The notes: generated from the letters alone by a model not told the origin. Positions 51,437 to 60,730 are shown, counted from the stretch's first letter. The stretch is DNA of 64,000 nucleotides from an uncultured Lachnospiraceae bacterium (GCA_910580195.1 CAJTWA010000006.1:51168-115167), one strand, 5' to 3'. Program-made: numbers and translations.

Positions 51437-54400
51437 TTAAATCCCCCGGAACCGGAAGGTGAATTCCATTTTCTTATCTGCCGGCAGCAGGTATTCTGGG
51501 TGGGTGGGCGCGCCCCAGCTGTCGTCCCCGGCAATCCCCATCTGCATCTGTGCCGCACGGATTACCGTATAATGCACCTGCGGGAGTTCGTAGGGGTGGC
51601 GTGCACATTCCATTTCATGGGGCGTCCAAGGGAGGGCGGAGAAATACATCTTATCCCCTTCAAAGAGGAGCCCGCGGCCTTTCTGGTCGGTGACTTTTGC
51701 CCAGCGGACGCCTACTTTATTCCCTGTTTCCTGCGGCACGATGTAATCTGCCACATTTTCATGGACAAGGTTTTTATAAATGCCAAGTTTTGCGCCCTTG
51801 CAGCGGTCGGCGTAAGTTTCGCAAGGCCCTAAGCCGTACCACTCTAAGCGGTTGTAATCTGCATTGAGCTTCATCATCATGCCAAATTCCGGCATGGGGG
51901 GAAGCCCCGGCACCGGCTCGTATGCCAGCGTTGTTTCAATTGTCCCGTCGCCGTACACGGTGTATGTTACTTGGCAGCTTGCGGCAGGGGCAGTGGGCAG
52001 GGCATAGGTGTAAGTGATGGAAACGCTGTGCTCCTGTATTTCCACTTCAGGGTCTTTGGCAGCAAATGCAAAGCCTGTCTGCCCGGGGACTGGGTAGCCT
52101 TTATGGGACAGGTACAGGCTTGCCAGCTTCCACTGGCCGTAAACCATGGCCATCCCATTCCCTTCGTCATTGTCCACCGGAGCCCGCCAGAAGTTGGGCT
52201 TGGGGATTCCCTCAATGAGTTCCACCCCGCCGTAACGGTAGGAAACCAGCCCTCCAACCAAATAGGAAAATAGTGCGTCAAAGTTTTCGCCCTTTACGCC
52301 AAGGTTGACTTTGCCTTGGATTACTTGGAGGGGCTTTTTGCAACAGCCTTTTGATGGCGCTGCACTTCCCTCTGTGGATGCATGGGCAAATGAGCTGGAA
52401 TCTGCAAAAAGCGCATCCTCTGCAACTGTATAGACATACTGGCCGAAGGCTACCTCATGGCCTGCCTTTGCCCAGAGGGTATCTTCTTTTAACTGGAAGG
52501 ACACGGTTACGGCATATTCGCCGGGCTGTACGGGCACAGGGATGGGGAGGGCATATTCCTGCTCGGACAGCGGCGGGACGGCAGTGGCAAGGGAGGCCTG
52601 CTTGATAAGCGTTCCGTCCTTGGCGAGGGTGACAATGCACTGGAAAGCGTCTGTATTGGTAAATAAGTTTTTATTCTGTACCAGTACCTTGTCCTTGCTG
52701 GCCTTTGCCGTGATGTTCTGGTAGTTAAATTTCACCTCCTGCATTTTGGGGGAGGGGGTGCGGGTGCCGCCGTAGACAATCCCATTTGCGCTGAAATTGT
52801 AGTCGGTGGGGCGTTCCCCGAAATCTCCGCCGTAGGCTTGGAATTCTTTCCCATAGCGGTCTTTTTTCGTAATGGTCTGGTCCACATAGTCCCAGATGAA
52901 GCCCCCTTGGTAGAGGGGTTCGGTATCGGTTAAGTCCGTATATTTATCCATGGCCCCGCAGGAATTTCCCATGGCATGGGTGTATTCGCAGCAGATAAAG
53001 GGCTTGTCCCTGTGCTGGGAGAGGAATTCCTTGATGCCGGAAACCGGGGTGTACATCTGGCTTTCCATGTCGCTGGTATCATTGTAGCGTCGGTCATGGA
53101 AAATGCCTTCATAGTGCACCAAGCGGGTGCTGTCCAGTTCCCGGAATTTGTCTGCCATTTTCTTGATGACAAGCCCGCCGTAGGATTCATTCCCGCAGGA
53201 CCAGATGAGGATGGACGGGTGGTTTTTGTCCCGCTGGTACATGGAATTTACCCGGTCCAGCAATGGAGCCTCCCACTGGGGCTTGCCGTTGGGGAGGGCA
53301 AGGCTTAAGTCGCCGGTGCGCATGGCAGCGTCCCAAGAGCCGTGGGTTTCCATGTTGGTTTCATCAATCAGGTACAGGCCGTATACGTCGCACAGGCCGT
53401 ACAGGGGGGAGTCGTCCGGGTAGTGGCAGGTGCGGATGGCGTTGATGTTGTGCTGCTTCATGGTAACGATATCAAGGAGCAGTTCTTCCGGCTGGGGGAC
53501 GCGGCCGGTAATAGCGCTGAATTCGTGGCGGTTTACGCCCTTGAATACAATCCGTTTCCCGTTTAAGCACATCAGGCCGTCTTTCATCTCAAACCGGCGG
53601 AACCCTACCCCTTGGGCGATAACTTCTGTTACAGCCCCGGACCCATCCCGGACGGTAAGGAGCAGTTCATATAAATTCGGTTCCTCTGCGCTCCAGAGCT
53701 TTACGTTTCCCACAGGCAGGGTAAGCTGCCCCCTGCCGCCGGAGAGGGGGAAGGATGCCCGTGCCGTTTCCCGGTTTGGGGTTTCCCAAAGGTTGGTGAC
53801 GGCGCTGCCCGGGAACCGGTACAGGGGCATTTCAGAAAGCGCCAGCTCCACCGTCCCGCTGCCCTGTGATTTTACGGCAAGCCTTAATTCGCCTTCGGTG
53901 TAAGCGCTGTCCAACAGGGCCTGCACGCTCAGGTCTTCAATGTGCACTGCAGGCTTCGTATACAGGTACACATCCCGGAAAATCCCGGAAAAGCGGTAGA
54001 AATCTTGGGATTCTGCCCAGCTTCCGCTGGTCCATTTGTACACTTGGAGGGCTAATTTATTTTCCCCTTCCACAAGGTAAGGGGTCAGCTCAAAGTCCGA
54101 GGGGGTGAAGCTGTCCTCGCTGTAGCCCACATACTTCCCATTGAGCCACAGGGCCATGCCGCTCTCCACCCCTTGGAAGGAAATGTAGAGGGGCTGCCCC
54201 TGCATTTGATCTGGCACATGGAAATATCTTACATAGCTTGCCGTGGGGTTGAAATCTTTTGGGACTTCCCCGTCCCAGATATCTTCCCGGCCGTCCCATG
54301 GGTATTGGGTGTTGACATAAGCAGGGGCGTCGTACCCTTCCATCTGGATATGGGCAGGCACCCGGATGTCGGCCCAGCCCCTGCAGTCATAACCAGGCTG

Positions 54401-54595
54401 CTCAAAGCCCTTGATGGTTTCCGTTAAGTTCCTCCCATAGGAAAACTTCCAAATGCCGTTTAGGGAGCTGAAAAAGGGGTTTTCTCCCCCTGCCCGCAGG
54501 CTTTCTTCGTCAGGGAAATATGCATGGTCCGAATGTGCTGGCAGCACGTTGTCCTTGAAAAATCCCGTGTCTTTGATTTTGCTGTAATCAAACAT
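51437..54595 (-). CDS. lacZ: Beta-galactosidase, GH2 LacZ type
   Basis: A large cytoplasmic beta-galactosidase of 1052 residues with the five LacZ domains: sugar-binding jelly roll (NGIWKFSYG... TASYVRYFHVPD, VESGMALWLNGKYVGYSEDS), Ig-like domains, the TIM barrel with acid/base Glu470 in SCGNESYGG and nucleophile Glu537 in CCEYTHAMGNSCG, and the C-terminal beta-galactosidase small-chain domain (NFWRAPVDNDEGNGMA, WYGLGPCETYADR). The residue number 537 is the same as in E. coli. GGAGG precedes ATG 54595; the track-long frame to 54646 is not supported. It is divergent from an AraC regulator, which likely controls it. Confidence 0.96.
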   Translation of the reverse strand: MFDYSKIKDTGFFKDNVLPAHSDHAYFPDEESLRAGGENPFFSSLNGIWKFSYGRNLTETIKGFEQPGYDCRGWADIRVPAHIQMEGYDAPAYVNTQYPWDGREDIWDGEVPKDFNPTASYVRYFHVPDQMQGQPLYISFQGVESGMALWLNGKYVGYSEDSFTPSDFELTPYLVEGENKLALQVYKWTSGSWAESQDFYRFSGIFRDVYLYTKPAVHIEDLSVQALLDSAYTEGELRLAVKSQGSGTVELALSEMPLYRFPGSAVTNLWETPNRETARASFPLSGGRGQLTLPVGNVKLWSAEEPNLYELLLTVRDGSGAVTEVIAQGVGFRRFEMKDGLMCLNGKRIVFKGVNRHEFSAITGRVPQPEELLLDIVTMKQHNINAIRTCHYPDDSPLYGLCDVYGLYLIDETNMETHGSWDAAMRTGDLSLALPNGKPQWEAPLLDRVNSMYQRDKNHPSILIWSCGNESYGGLVIKKMADKFRELDSTRLVHYEGIFHDRRYNDTSDMESQMYTPVSGIKEFLSQHRDKPFICCEYTHAMGNSCGAMDKYTDLTDTEPLYQGGFIWDYVDQTITKKDRYGKEFQAYGGDFGERPTDYNFSANGIVYGGTRTPSPKMQEVKFNYQNITAKASKDKVLVQNKNLFTNTDAFQCIVTLAKDGTLIKQASLATAVPPLSEQEYALPIPVPVQPGEYAVTVSFQLKEDTLWAKAGHEVAFGQYVYTVAEDALFADSSSFAHASTEGSAAPSKGCCKKPLQVIQGKVNLGVKGENFDALFSYLVGGLVSYRYGGVELIEGIPKPNFWRAPVDNDEGNGMAMVYGQWKLASLYLSHKGYPVPGQTGFAFAAKDPEVEIQEHSVSITYTYALPTAPAASCQVTYTVYGDGTIETTLAYEPVPGLPPMPEFGMMMKLNADYNRLEWYGLGPCETYADRCKGAKLGIYKNLVHENVADYIVPQETGNKVGVRWAKVTDQKGRGLLFEGDKMYFSALPWTPHEMECARHPYELPQVHYTVIRAAQMQMGIAGDDSWGAPTHPEYLLPADKKMEFTFRFRGI

Positions 54596-54672
54596 AGTGC
54601 ACCTCCTGCGGAACCCGGCTGCAGATGCCCGCCAGCTAGGTCCCAAATAAAATTATTTCTGATGGTACTCTT

Positions 54673-54701
54673 ATTATGGGTTTGGCCGAAAATTTTTTCA
54701 A
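54673..54701 (-). promoter_or_regulatory. Sigma-A promoter of lacZ
   Basis: On the minus strand, TTGAAA (54696-54701) and CATAAT (54673-54678) with a 17-bp spacer, 78 bp from the lacZ start. Confidence 0.65.
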
Positions 54702-54732
54702 TAAAAAATAGATACGAAAATATGGAAAAATG

Positions 54733-54761
54733 TTGCATAATTGAAAAAATTGGATTATACT
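54733..54761 (+). promoter_or_regulatory. Sigma-A promoter of the first AraC gene
   Basis: TTGCAT (54733-54738), 17-bp spacer, TATACT (54756-54761). It is back to back with the lacZ promoter, only about 30 bp apart, so binding of one regulator could affect both. Confidence 0.65.
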
Positions 54762-54797
54762 GCTTTGGTATTAGTTATGTTTAAGGAGGGGCAGCAA

Positions 54798-55685
54798 ATG
54801 CCAGACGCTTACCAGTATGCCTACTATGCAGCGGACAAGCAGCTAAACTCCCTGTCCGTGTATAATGCAGGCTATGAGAGATGCCATCCCGGCTACCAGT
54901 GGGGGCCTGGGGTGCGGGACCACTATTTAATCCACCATATTATCTGCGGCCGGGGCTGTTACCGGATGGAAGGGCGGGAGTACCGCCTAAAGGCCGGGGA
55001 CACCTTCCTTCTGTTCCCCCAAGTAGAATCCAGCTACCGGGCAGACGACGAGGACCCATGGGAATATGCTTGGGTGGGGTTTGCAGGGAATGACGCGTAT
55101 GCCATGATTGCAAATACGGACTTTTCCATGGAGCGCCCGGTCCTTTGCCAGCCGGATATCAGCAAGGGGCTGGTTGCAAGGCTTCAGGCCATTTATAATG
55201 CCAACGGGAATACCTTCCAGGATGCGGTGTGCATGACGGGGGCCTTGTATTCCCTGATGGGCTTCCTGATGAAACATTCCAAGGGCGGGAAGAAGCCTGC
55301 GGACCTGCAGGCGGCTTATGTGGAGCGGGCGAAGCAGTATGTTGCGGAACAGTATTCTTACCCCATTACGGTGGAGGATGTGGCTTGCTTCATTGGCGTC
55401 AGCAGGAGTTACCTGTTCCGGCTGTTCCAAGGGGCCATGGGACAGTCCCCCAAGGAATACCTGCTGGAGTACCGGATCCGGCAGGCCTGCCAGCTTCTGA
55501 ACCGGGCGGACCTGCCGGTGGGGAGCATTGCCCGTTCCGTTGGTTTTGAAGATAATCTCTATTTTTCCAAAGTATTTAAAAAGTATAAGGGCTGCACGCC
55601 TTCGGAGTACCGGGGGATGCAAGAGGAAGACGGAGGGATTGGTTATGGCAAAAAAGAAGCCAAAGTTACAGTTCCGCTACTATGA
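54798..55685 (+). CDS. AraC-family regulator, probable lacZ activator
   Basis: A 295-residue sugar-responsive regulator with an N-terminal cupin-like domain (about 30-130; HHIICGRGCYRMEGREYRLK, AGDTFLLFPQVESSYRADD) and two C-terminal helix-turn-helices (about 188-285; VEDVACFIGVSRSYLFRLFQ, VGSIARSVGFEDNLYFSKVF, then YKGCTPSEYR). AAGGAGG at 54783 is 8 bp before ATG 54798. It is divergent from lacZ across a short two-promoter region, the usual arrangement for activators of galactosidase genes. It overlaps the following AraC gene by 41 bp in another frame, suggesting cotranscription. Confidence 0.92.
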   Translation: MPDAYQYAYYAADKQLNSLSVYNAGYERCHPGYQWGPGVRDHYLIHHIICGRGCYRMEGREYRLKAGDTFLLFPQVESSYRADDEDPWEYAWVGFAGNDAYAMIANTDFSMERPVLCQPDISKGLVARLQAIYNANGNTFQDAVCMTGALYSLMGFLMKHSKGGKKPADLQAAYVERAKQYVAEQYSYPITVEDVACFIGVSRSYLFRLFQGAMGQSPKEYLLEYRIRQACQLLNRADLPVGSIARSVGFEDNLYFSKVFKKYKGCTPSEYRGMQEEDGGIGYGKKEAKVTVPLL

Positions 55686-56578
55686 AATGTGCGCCAACGA
55701 GCAGGTGCTTGCCCTTCTGGGGGAAAGCTGGAGGCGGCCTTATGGGAATGATATCAGCGACCTGCATTTCCACAATTACATGGAGGTAGGCATCTGCTAT
55801 GAAGGGCAAGGAAAAAGCATTTTGCGCGATCATGTGAATTTTTTCCGGGGGGGGGGTAATCAGTATCGTACCTCCCAATTATCCCCACCACAATGAAACG
55901 GAGCCCGGGGAAACAGCATTTTGGGAATGGATGTATTTCGACATGGACAGCGTGCTTCAGGATATGAAAAGCATTTCCTACAGCAAGCTGGATACGGAAA
56001 CCATTTCCAGCGCCATGAATGGTTCGGCATTATTTTTCCAGCAGGAAGAACATAGGGAAATCAGCAGCACGATCCTGGAAATCAGGGATGAGTGCGACAA
56101 GAGGGCCTATATGTACCGTGAAAAGCTGCGGGGGCTCTTACAGTCCTTTGCGGTGGAGCTCTTACGGATACACAATGTGCAGGAGGATTTGCCGAGGAAA
56201 AGCCCTAGGAGTTTCCAGATAGCCCCTGCGCTGGCCTATGCCAAGGAGCACTATCAGGAAGAAATCAGGATTCGGGATTTGGCGAAGGCATGCAGCATGA
56301 GCGAGAGCCATTTCCGGCGGATTTTCCAAGAATGTATGAATATGCCCCCCAACGACTTAATCAACGTCATCCGCATCCGGGAGGCGGGTAAGCTGCTTTT
56401 GAAAAGCCACATTTCCATGGCGGAGGTGGCATACCGGGTGGGCTATGGGAATGTTTCCACCTTCAACCGGAATTTTAAGCGGATGATGGGGATTACGCCC
56501 TACCAATGGAAAAAGTCGCCGGAAAATTATGCAGGGCGGATGATGGACTTTAAGATTAGCGCACTGAAAGGATGGTAA
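55645..56578 (+). pseudogene. Second AraC-family regulator, interrupted at a G10 tract (possibly phase-variable)
   Basis: The N-terminal part (ATG 55645; RYYEMCANEQVLALL, DLHFHNYMEVGICYEG, cupin-like) runs into ten consecutive G at 55847-55856, then leaves frame and stops at 55896. The rest lies one frame over: EPGETAFWEWMYFDMDSVLQ from about 55900, then two helix-turn-helices (IRDLAKACSMSESHFRRIFQ, MAEVAYRVGYGNVSTFNRNF) to 56578. With nine G the frame is continuous (RGGVISIVPPNYPHHNETE) and gives 310 residues, normal for the family. So the gene is either switched off by slippage, a recent loss, or a homopolymer sequencing error. It lies upstream of the sugar ABC importer and could activate it. 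Confidence 0.88.
55847..55856 (+). repeat. G10 homopolymer in a regulator gene
   Basis: Ten G residues after TTTTTTCC within codons for the AraC-type N-terminal domain. One base fewer (or two more) restores the frame. It is the only long homopolymer inside a coding region that I noticed in this window. Confidence 0.9.
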
Positions 56579-56581
56579 TGC

Positions 56582-57103
56582 ATGGATTACAAAATGGTAA
56601 AGGAAGTCCACCGCAGGGTGAAAACTTCCACAAAACTGCTGAAACGGGCAATGGCTGTGCTGTGCGTGCTGTTTTTGCTGGCGGGCGTTGCATTGGACCG
56701 GGGCATGATGCTGCTTTCGTTTTTGATGGCAGGCATGTATTTCCTGTTTGAATTCTACGCCGTGAAGGATTATGAATATTGCTTGGAGGGAGACAGGTTT
56801 ACGGTGACGGTCATCCACGGCAAACGCCGCCGGAAGGAAGCCCATGGGCTGGACTTAAAAAACCTTGAGGCCGTGGCTCCCCACTGGCATGATGCAGTTG
56901 CAAAATACCGCATCCAAGGCGGCACAGAACGGCTCCCCAAATACGACTACACTTCTTATGAGCCGGACGTCCCATATTACACCATGGTGGTTTTTGAAAA
57001 CCAGAAGAAAATCAAATTGCTTCTGGACCTTCCGGAAGAAATGCTCCATGCCATGAAGCAGAGGAGCCCCCAGAAGGTTTTTGTGCAAGATTATGAAAAA
57101 TGA
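56582..57103 (+). CDS. Small membrane protein of unknown function
   Basis: A 173-residue protein with two adjacent membrane segments near the N-terminus (AMAVLCVLFLLAGVAL and MLLSFLMAGMYFLFEFY, about 23-60) and a cytoplasmic or exposed C-terminal domain of beta-rich character (YEYCLEGDRFTVTVIHGKRR, PYYTMVVFENQKKIKLLLDL). Its start lies three bases after the AraC stop. I do not recognise a functional family; similar two-TM proteins of this length occur in Lachnospiraceae as uncharacterised proteins. It may simply be cotranscribed. Confidence 0.75.
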   Translation: MDYKMVKEVHRRVKTSTKLLKRAMAVLCVLFLLAGVALDRGMMLLSFLMAGMYFLFEFYAVKDYEYCLEGDRFTVTVIHGKRRRKEAHGLDLKNLEAVAPHWHDAVAKYRIQGGTERLPKYDYTSYEPDVPYYTMVVFENQKKIKLLLDLPEEMLHAMKQRSPQKVFVQDYEK

Positions 57104-57339
57104 TTAAAAATGCCCGTTTTTTTCGTCAGGGAAAAACGGCATAATTGGAAAATAAAATGGTGTTCCCTTGTGCCCGTAGATGGGCGAAGCGGCGCAATCC
57201 CTTGATTTTGCTGGGGTTGCGCTGCTTTTTTTATGCCATTCCCCAGGCTGCCTGGCAGTCCCATTTGCCAAGGCAAGATAGGCCGCACATACAATGGATG
57301 GCCGAAATTCTCAAAAATGTTTGTGCATAATTCTGAAAA
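57104..57339. other. Upstream part of the intergenic region before the sugar ABC genes
   Basis: This part contains a hairpin (TGCCCGTTTTT at 57111-57121 with AAAAACGGCA at 57132-57141, one bulge) that may act as a weak terminator for the membrane protein gene. Nothing else is supported in it. Confidence 0.45.
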
Positions 57340-57370
57340 TTGATTGAATATGCGCGTTTTTTGATTGAAT
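57340..57370 (+). promoter_or_regulatory. Direct-repeat operator for an AraC-type activator
   Basis: TTGATTGAAT occurs at 57340-57349 and again at 57361-57370, exactly 21 bp apart (two helical turns). Tandem direct repeats adjoining the -35 region are typical binding sites of AraC-family activators. Confidence 0.6.
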
Positions 57371-57397
57371 CTGCAAACAATTTAGCGGAGAAATAAG

Positions 57398-57403
57398 TAT
57401 AAT
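57398..57403 (+). promoter_or_regulatory. -10 box of the sugar ABC operon promoter
   Basis: TATAAT at 57398-57403 has no good -35 hexamer at the proper distance (AAACAA). With the direct repeats ending 28 bp upstream, this looks activator dependent. Confidence 0.55.
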
Positions 57404-57496
57404 CATATATAAATTCGGCGACGGAAAGGGAGAAAACTATACAAAGTGCACAATAACCCTTTTCGGAGAGCTGAAGAAAAAAGGAGGACATGAAGA

Positions 57497-58858
57497 ATGA
57501 AAAAGAAACTTATTTCAATGCTGTTAGCAGGTGCTATGGTTCTTTCATTGGCTGCTTGTGGCGGTGGCGGCGGAAACGCAAACGGCGGCTCAGGTGACTC
57601 CGGTGACGGCGGGAATACCCAGACAGAAGGGACAGATGAAAGTGCAGGCGGTTCCAGCGAAGGCGGGAATACTTTGACCGTAGCTGCATGGGACCCAGCC
57701 TTCAACATCTCAGCCCTTAAGGCAGCAGAAGCTGACTACAAGGAAAACGTGAACAAGGACTTTGTCCTTGAAATCAAAGAGCAGGCTGGTTCACAGGATA
57801 TTGAAACCTTGGTGACAACGGCTGCTTCTTCTGGAAATTATGAAACGCTGCCGGATATGGTGCTGTTCCAAGACCACTGGATCCAGCAGTATGTCAGGGA
57901 TTATCCAGACGCATGGAAGGATGTGGATGACATTGACATCAATTGGGATGATTTCTATGCAGAGAAACTTGATTACTCCACCATTGAAGGCAAGCATTAC
58001 GGCGTACCGTTAGACGGCGGCACAGTGATTATGGCTTACCGTGTAGACCTCCTGAAAGAAGCTGGGTACTCCATCGACGACATGAAGGGGATTACATGGG
58101 AGAAGTTCATCGAAGTAGGGAAGGCAGTAAAAGAAAAGACCGGAAAAGCCCTCCTGTGCATGAACAGCGACGGGAATGACTTGGTGTACATGATGCTCCA
58201 AGCAGAAGGCGTTTCCCAGTTTAAGGATGGCAAGCCCAATATTACAGGCAACGATACCTTGAAACAGGTGGTACAGTTAGTGGTAGATATGACAAAAGAA
58301 GGCATCCTCCTTCTTCCGAATAGCTGGTCTGACTATACCGATTCTGCAATCCAAGGGGACCAGGTAGCAGGCGTTATGAACGGAAACTGGATTATCCCAA
58401 CCATCCAGAAGGTAGAAGCAAACAGCGGGAAATGGGAAATCACAACCATGCCTACCATAAAAGGCGGGGAAGGGTATGCATCCAACGGCGGTTCCTCCCT
58501 GTATATCACAGCAAACTGCCAGAATGTGGAACTTGCAAAAGATTTCCTTGCATATACCTTTGGGAAGAGCACAGTTACATATGACAACGCCTTAAAGGAT
58601 GGCGGCGTGGTTTCTACCTATATTCCGGCTGGTAAATCTGAGGTTTACAACGAGGGCGTGGAATTCTTCAATAACACCCCAATTTATGCGCAGATTTCCG
58701 AGATGGGTTCCCATGTAAAGACCATTGAACAGAGCTCATACCATTATACCTGCCGTGAAAAGCTCGGCGCAGCAATCATCAATATCGTAAATGGCGGGGA
58801 TATTGACGAAGAGCTTAAGAATGCAGAAGACCAACTGAACTTTGAGATGGGAAATTAA
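57497..58858 (+). CDS. Sugar ABC transporter substrate-binding lipoprotein
   Basis: Family 1 extracellular solute-binding protein, 453 residues. The signal peptide MKKKLISMLLAGAMVLSLAA ends at lipobox Cys21, followed by a Gly/Ser-rich linker (about 22-55). The mature fold has VAAWDPAFNISALKAAEADY, LPDMVLFQDHWIQQYVRDYP and GVMNGNWIIPTIQKVE, typical of oligosaccharide or multiple-sugar binders. AAGGAGG precedes ATG 57497. It is first of three transport genes, with a stem-loop after it that should raise its expression over the permeases. The ligand is unknown; lacZ and the 610-residue protein nearby suggest a galactoside or host-type glycan. Confidence 0.93.
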   Translation: MKKKLISMLLAGAMVLSLAACGGGGGNANGGSGDSGDGGNTQTEGTDESAGGSSEGGNTLTVAAWDPAFNISALKAAEADYKENVNKDFVLEIKEQAGSQDIETLVTTAASSGNYETLPDMVLFQDHWIQQYVRDYPDAWKDVDDIDINWDDFYAEKLDYSTIEGKHYGVPLDGGTVIMAYRVDLLKEAGYSIDDMKGITWEKFIEVGKAVKEKTGKALLCMNSDGNDLVYMMLQAEGVSQFKDGKPNITGNDTLKQVVQLVVDMTKEGILLLPNSWSDYTDSAIQGDQVAGVMNGNWIIPTIQKVEANSGKWEITTMPTIKGGEGYASNGGSSLYITANCQNVELAKDFLAYTFGKSTVTYDNALKDGGVVSTYIPAGKSEVYNEGVEFFNNTPIYAQISEMGSHVKTIEQSSYHYTCREKLGAAIINIVNGGDIDEELKNAEDQLNFEMGN

Positions 58859-58891
58859 TCGTGAAAATAAAATAATACAGAAAACGGGGAT

Positions 58892-58917
58892 GGGGAAAGC
58901 GGTTCGCCGTTTTCCCC
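58892..58917 (+). ncRNA. UUCG-capped stem-loop between binding-protein and permease genes
   Basis: GGGGAAAGCGG (58892-58902), loop TTCG, CCGTTTTCCCC (58907-58917): an 11-bp stem with one G-T pair and a stable tetraloop. It is followed by CTCTCTTTG rather than a long T run, so partial termination or 3' protection of the upstream mRNA is likely. Confidence 0.75.
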
Positions 58918-59010
58918 TCTCTCTTTGAAATCCCATAGCCAGCGCCGAAAAGGCCTGGGGCAAGGCGCCCATGGACGCTGTGGGGATTTCCCATGAAAGG
59001 AGGATTCCGG

Positions 59011-59910
59011 ATGGAAAAGAGAAAAGGGGCGGATCTGCTCCAGAAGCAGTCAAGGGCCGGCTGGATATTCTTAGCGCCTGCAACCCTGATGATTGCGGTC
59101 ATGAGCTTCTGGCCAATGATTAGTGCCTTTATCACTTCATTAAAAACAGGTTCCAGTGCCAACATGCAATGGGCAAACCCTGTTACCTACAACTACACCA
59201 GAATGTTTTCGGATCAGCTTTTTATGCGTTCCGTAGGGAACACATTCCTGTATTTAGCAGTCCAAGTGCCGATTATGCTGATATTTGCAATTCTTCTGGC
59301 ACAGCTATTGAACAATAAGGACTTACGGCTGAAAGGGTTTTTCCGTACCTGCGTATTCCTTCCATGCGCAACCGCGCTGGTTTCTTATTCCTTGATTTTC
59401 AAGTCATTATTTGCCACGGAAGGCTTGGTGAATACCATCCTTGTAAACCTTGGCATTTTATCCGAGAATTATAATTTCCTAGGCAATTCCACCAGTGCAA
59501 AGATTGTGATTATCCTTGCATTGATTTGGAGATGGACCGGCTACAATATGGTGTTTTATTTGGCGGGGCTCCAGAACATAGAGTATTCCGTATATGAGGC
59601 TGCCAAGATTGACGGCGCAAATGGATGGAAAACTTTCTGGAACATTACTGTCCCTCTTCTGAAGCCTACGATTATCATGACGTTCATCATGTCTATTAAC
59701 GGTACCTTGCAGCTGTTCGACGAGTCTGTGAACTTAACCAACGGCGGCCCAGCAAACTCTACGATTACCATGTCCCATTATATTTACAATAATACCTTCG
59801 GGACGGGGGTTGCGAACTTCGGCTATGCAACTGCAATGGCATTTTTCGTATTCATCATGGTAGGGATCTTGGCCTTAATCAATATGAAAGTAGGTGATAC
59901 GCGTGACTGA
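59011..59910 (+). CDS. Sugar ABC transporter permease (MalF-type)
   Basis: A membrane permease of 299 residues with six helices (WIFLAPATLMIAVMSFWPMI, VQVPIMLIFAILLAQLL, FRTCVFLPCATALVSYSLIF, and others). The EAA loop that docks the ATPase is YEAAKIDGANGWKTFWNITV, near residue 195. AAAGGAGG precedes ATG 59011. It overlaps the second permease by eight bases. No ATPase gene is adjacent, so a shared MsmK-type ATPase elsewhere probably energises the importer. Confidence 0.93.
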   Translation: MEKRKGADLLQKQSRAGWIFLAPATLMIAVMSFWPMISAFITSLKTGSSANMQWANPVTYNYTRMFSDQLFMRSVGNTFLYLAVQVPIMLIFAILLAQLLNNKDLRLKGFFRTCVFLPCATALVSYSLIFKSLFATEGLVNTILVNLGILSENYNFLGNSTSAKIVIILALIWRWTGYNMVFYLAGLQNIEYSVYEAAKIDGANGWKTFWNITVPLLKPTIIMTFIMSINGTLQLFDESVNLTNGGPANSTITMSHYIYNNTFGTGVANFGYATAMAFFVFIMVGILALINMKVGDTRD

Positions 59911-60730
59911 GAAAAACAGAAGCATGATTCAGCGGCGCTTAATCCCAACGTATATTTTCCTTGGGATTGTAGCATTTATTTCCGTATTTCCTTTTTATTG
60001 GATGATTTCCGCGGCTACCAATACATCCTTTGACGTTTCGCAGGGGCGTATCCTGCCGGGGGGTTATTTGATGGAAAATTTCAAGAACTTGGTAGCAGGC
60101 AGGGATTTGTGGGGCGCAATGGGGAATTCTTTCCTCTATGCGATTGTGCAGACAATCTTGGCTTTGCTGGTTTGTTCGCTGGCAGGCTTTGGGTTTGAGC
60201 TGTACCATGACAAGAAGAAGGACGTGGTATTTTCCATCCTGCTCCTTGCCATGATGATTCCCGGGGTTGCTACGATGATCCCCCTCTTTAAGATGATTTC
60301 AAACATGGGGCTTTTGAATACTGTCTGGGCGTTTATCCTCCCGTCGATTTCCACCCCGTTTTTGATTATGATGTTCCGGCAGAATTCAAGGAACTTCCCG
60401 GTAGACGTTATGGAGGCGGCTAGGATTGACGGACTGACAGAATTCCAGATTTTCTTCCGCATGTATATGCCTATGATGAAATCTACCTATGCGGCAGCGG
60501 CAGTTATCACATTCATGAATGCTTGGAACGCATACCTGTGGCCCAAGGTAACTATGACGGATCCGAAGGCCCAGACCATGCCTATGCTGATTGCGAACTT
60601 GGCAGCCGGGTATACTACGGATTATGGCGTGCTGATGCTTGGGGTATTGTTCTGCTCTGTCCCTACGATGGTAATTTTCTTCGTATTGCAGAAACAGTTT
60701 GCAGAAGGTATCACTGGCGCAGTGAAATAA
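59903..60730 (+). CDS. Sugar ABC transporter permease (MalG-type)
   Basis: The second permease, about 275 residues and six helices (IFLGIVAFISVFPFYWMISA, FSILLLAMMIPGVATMIPLF, TVWAFILPSISTPFLIMMF). The EAA motif is MEAARIDGLTEFQIFFRMYM. GTG 59903 with AGGTGAT upstream is preferred; GTG 59894 is an alternative three codons earlier. It overlaps the preceding permease gene, so both are coupled and probably made in equal amounts. Confidence 0.92.
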   Translation: MTEKNRSMIQRRLIPTYIFLGIVAFISVFPFYWMISAATNTSFDVSQGRILPGGYLMENFKNLVAGRDLWGAMGNSFLYAIVQTILALLVCSLAGFGFELYHDKKKDVVFSILLLAMMIPGVATMIPLFKMISNMGLLNTVWAFILPSISTPFLIMMFRQNSRNFPVDVMEAARIDGLTEFQIFFRMYMPMMKSTYAAAAVITFMNAWNAYLWPKVTMTDPKAQTMPMLIANLAAGYTTDYGVLMLGVLFCSVPTMVIFFVLQKQFAEGITGAVK

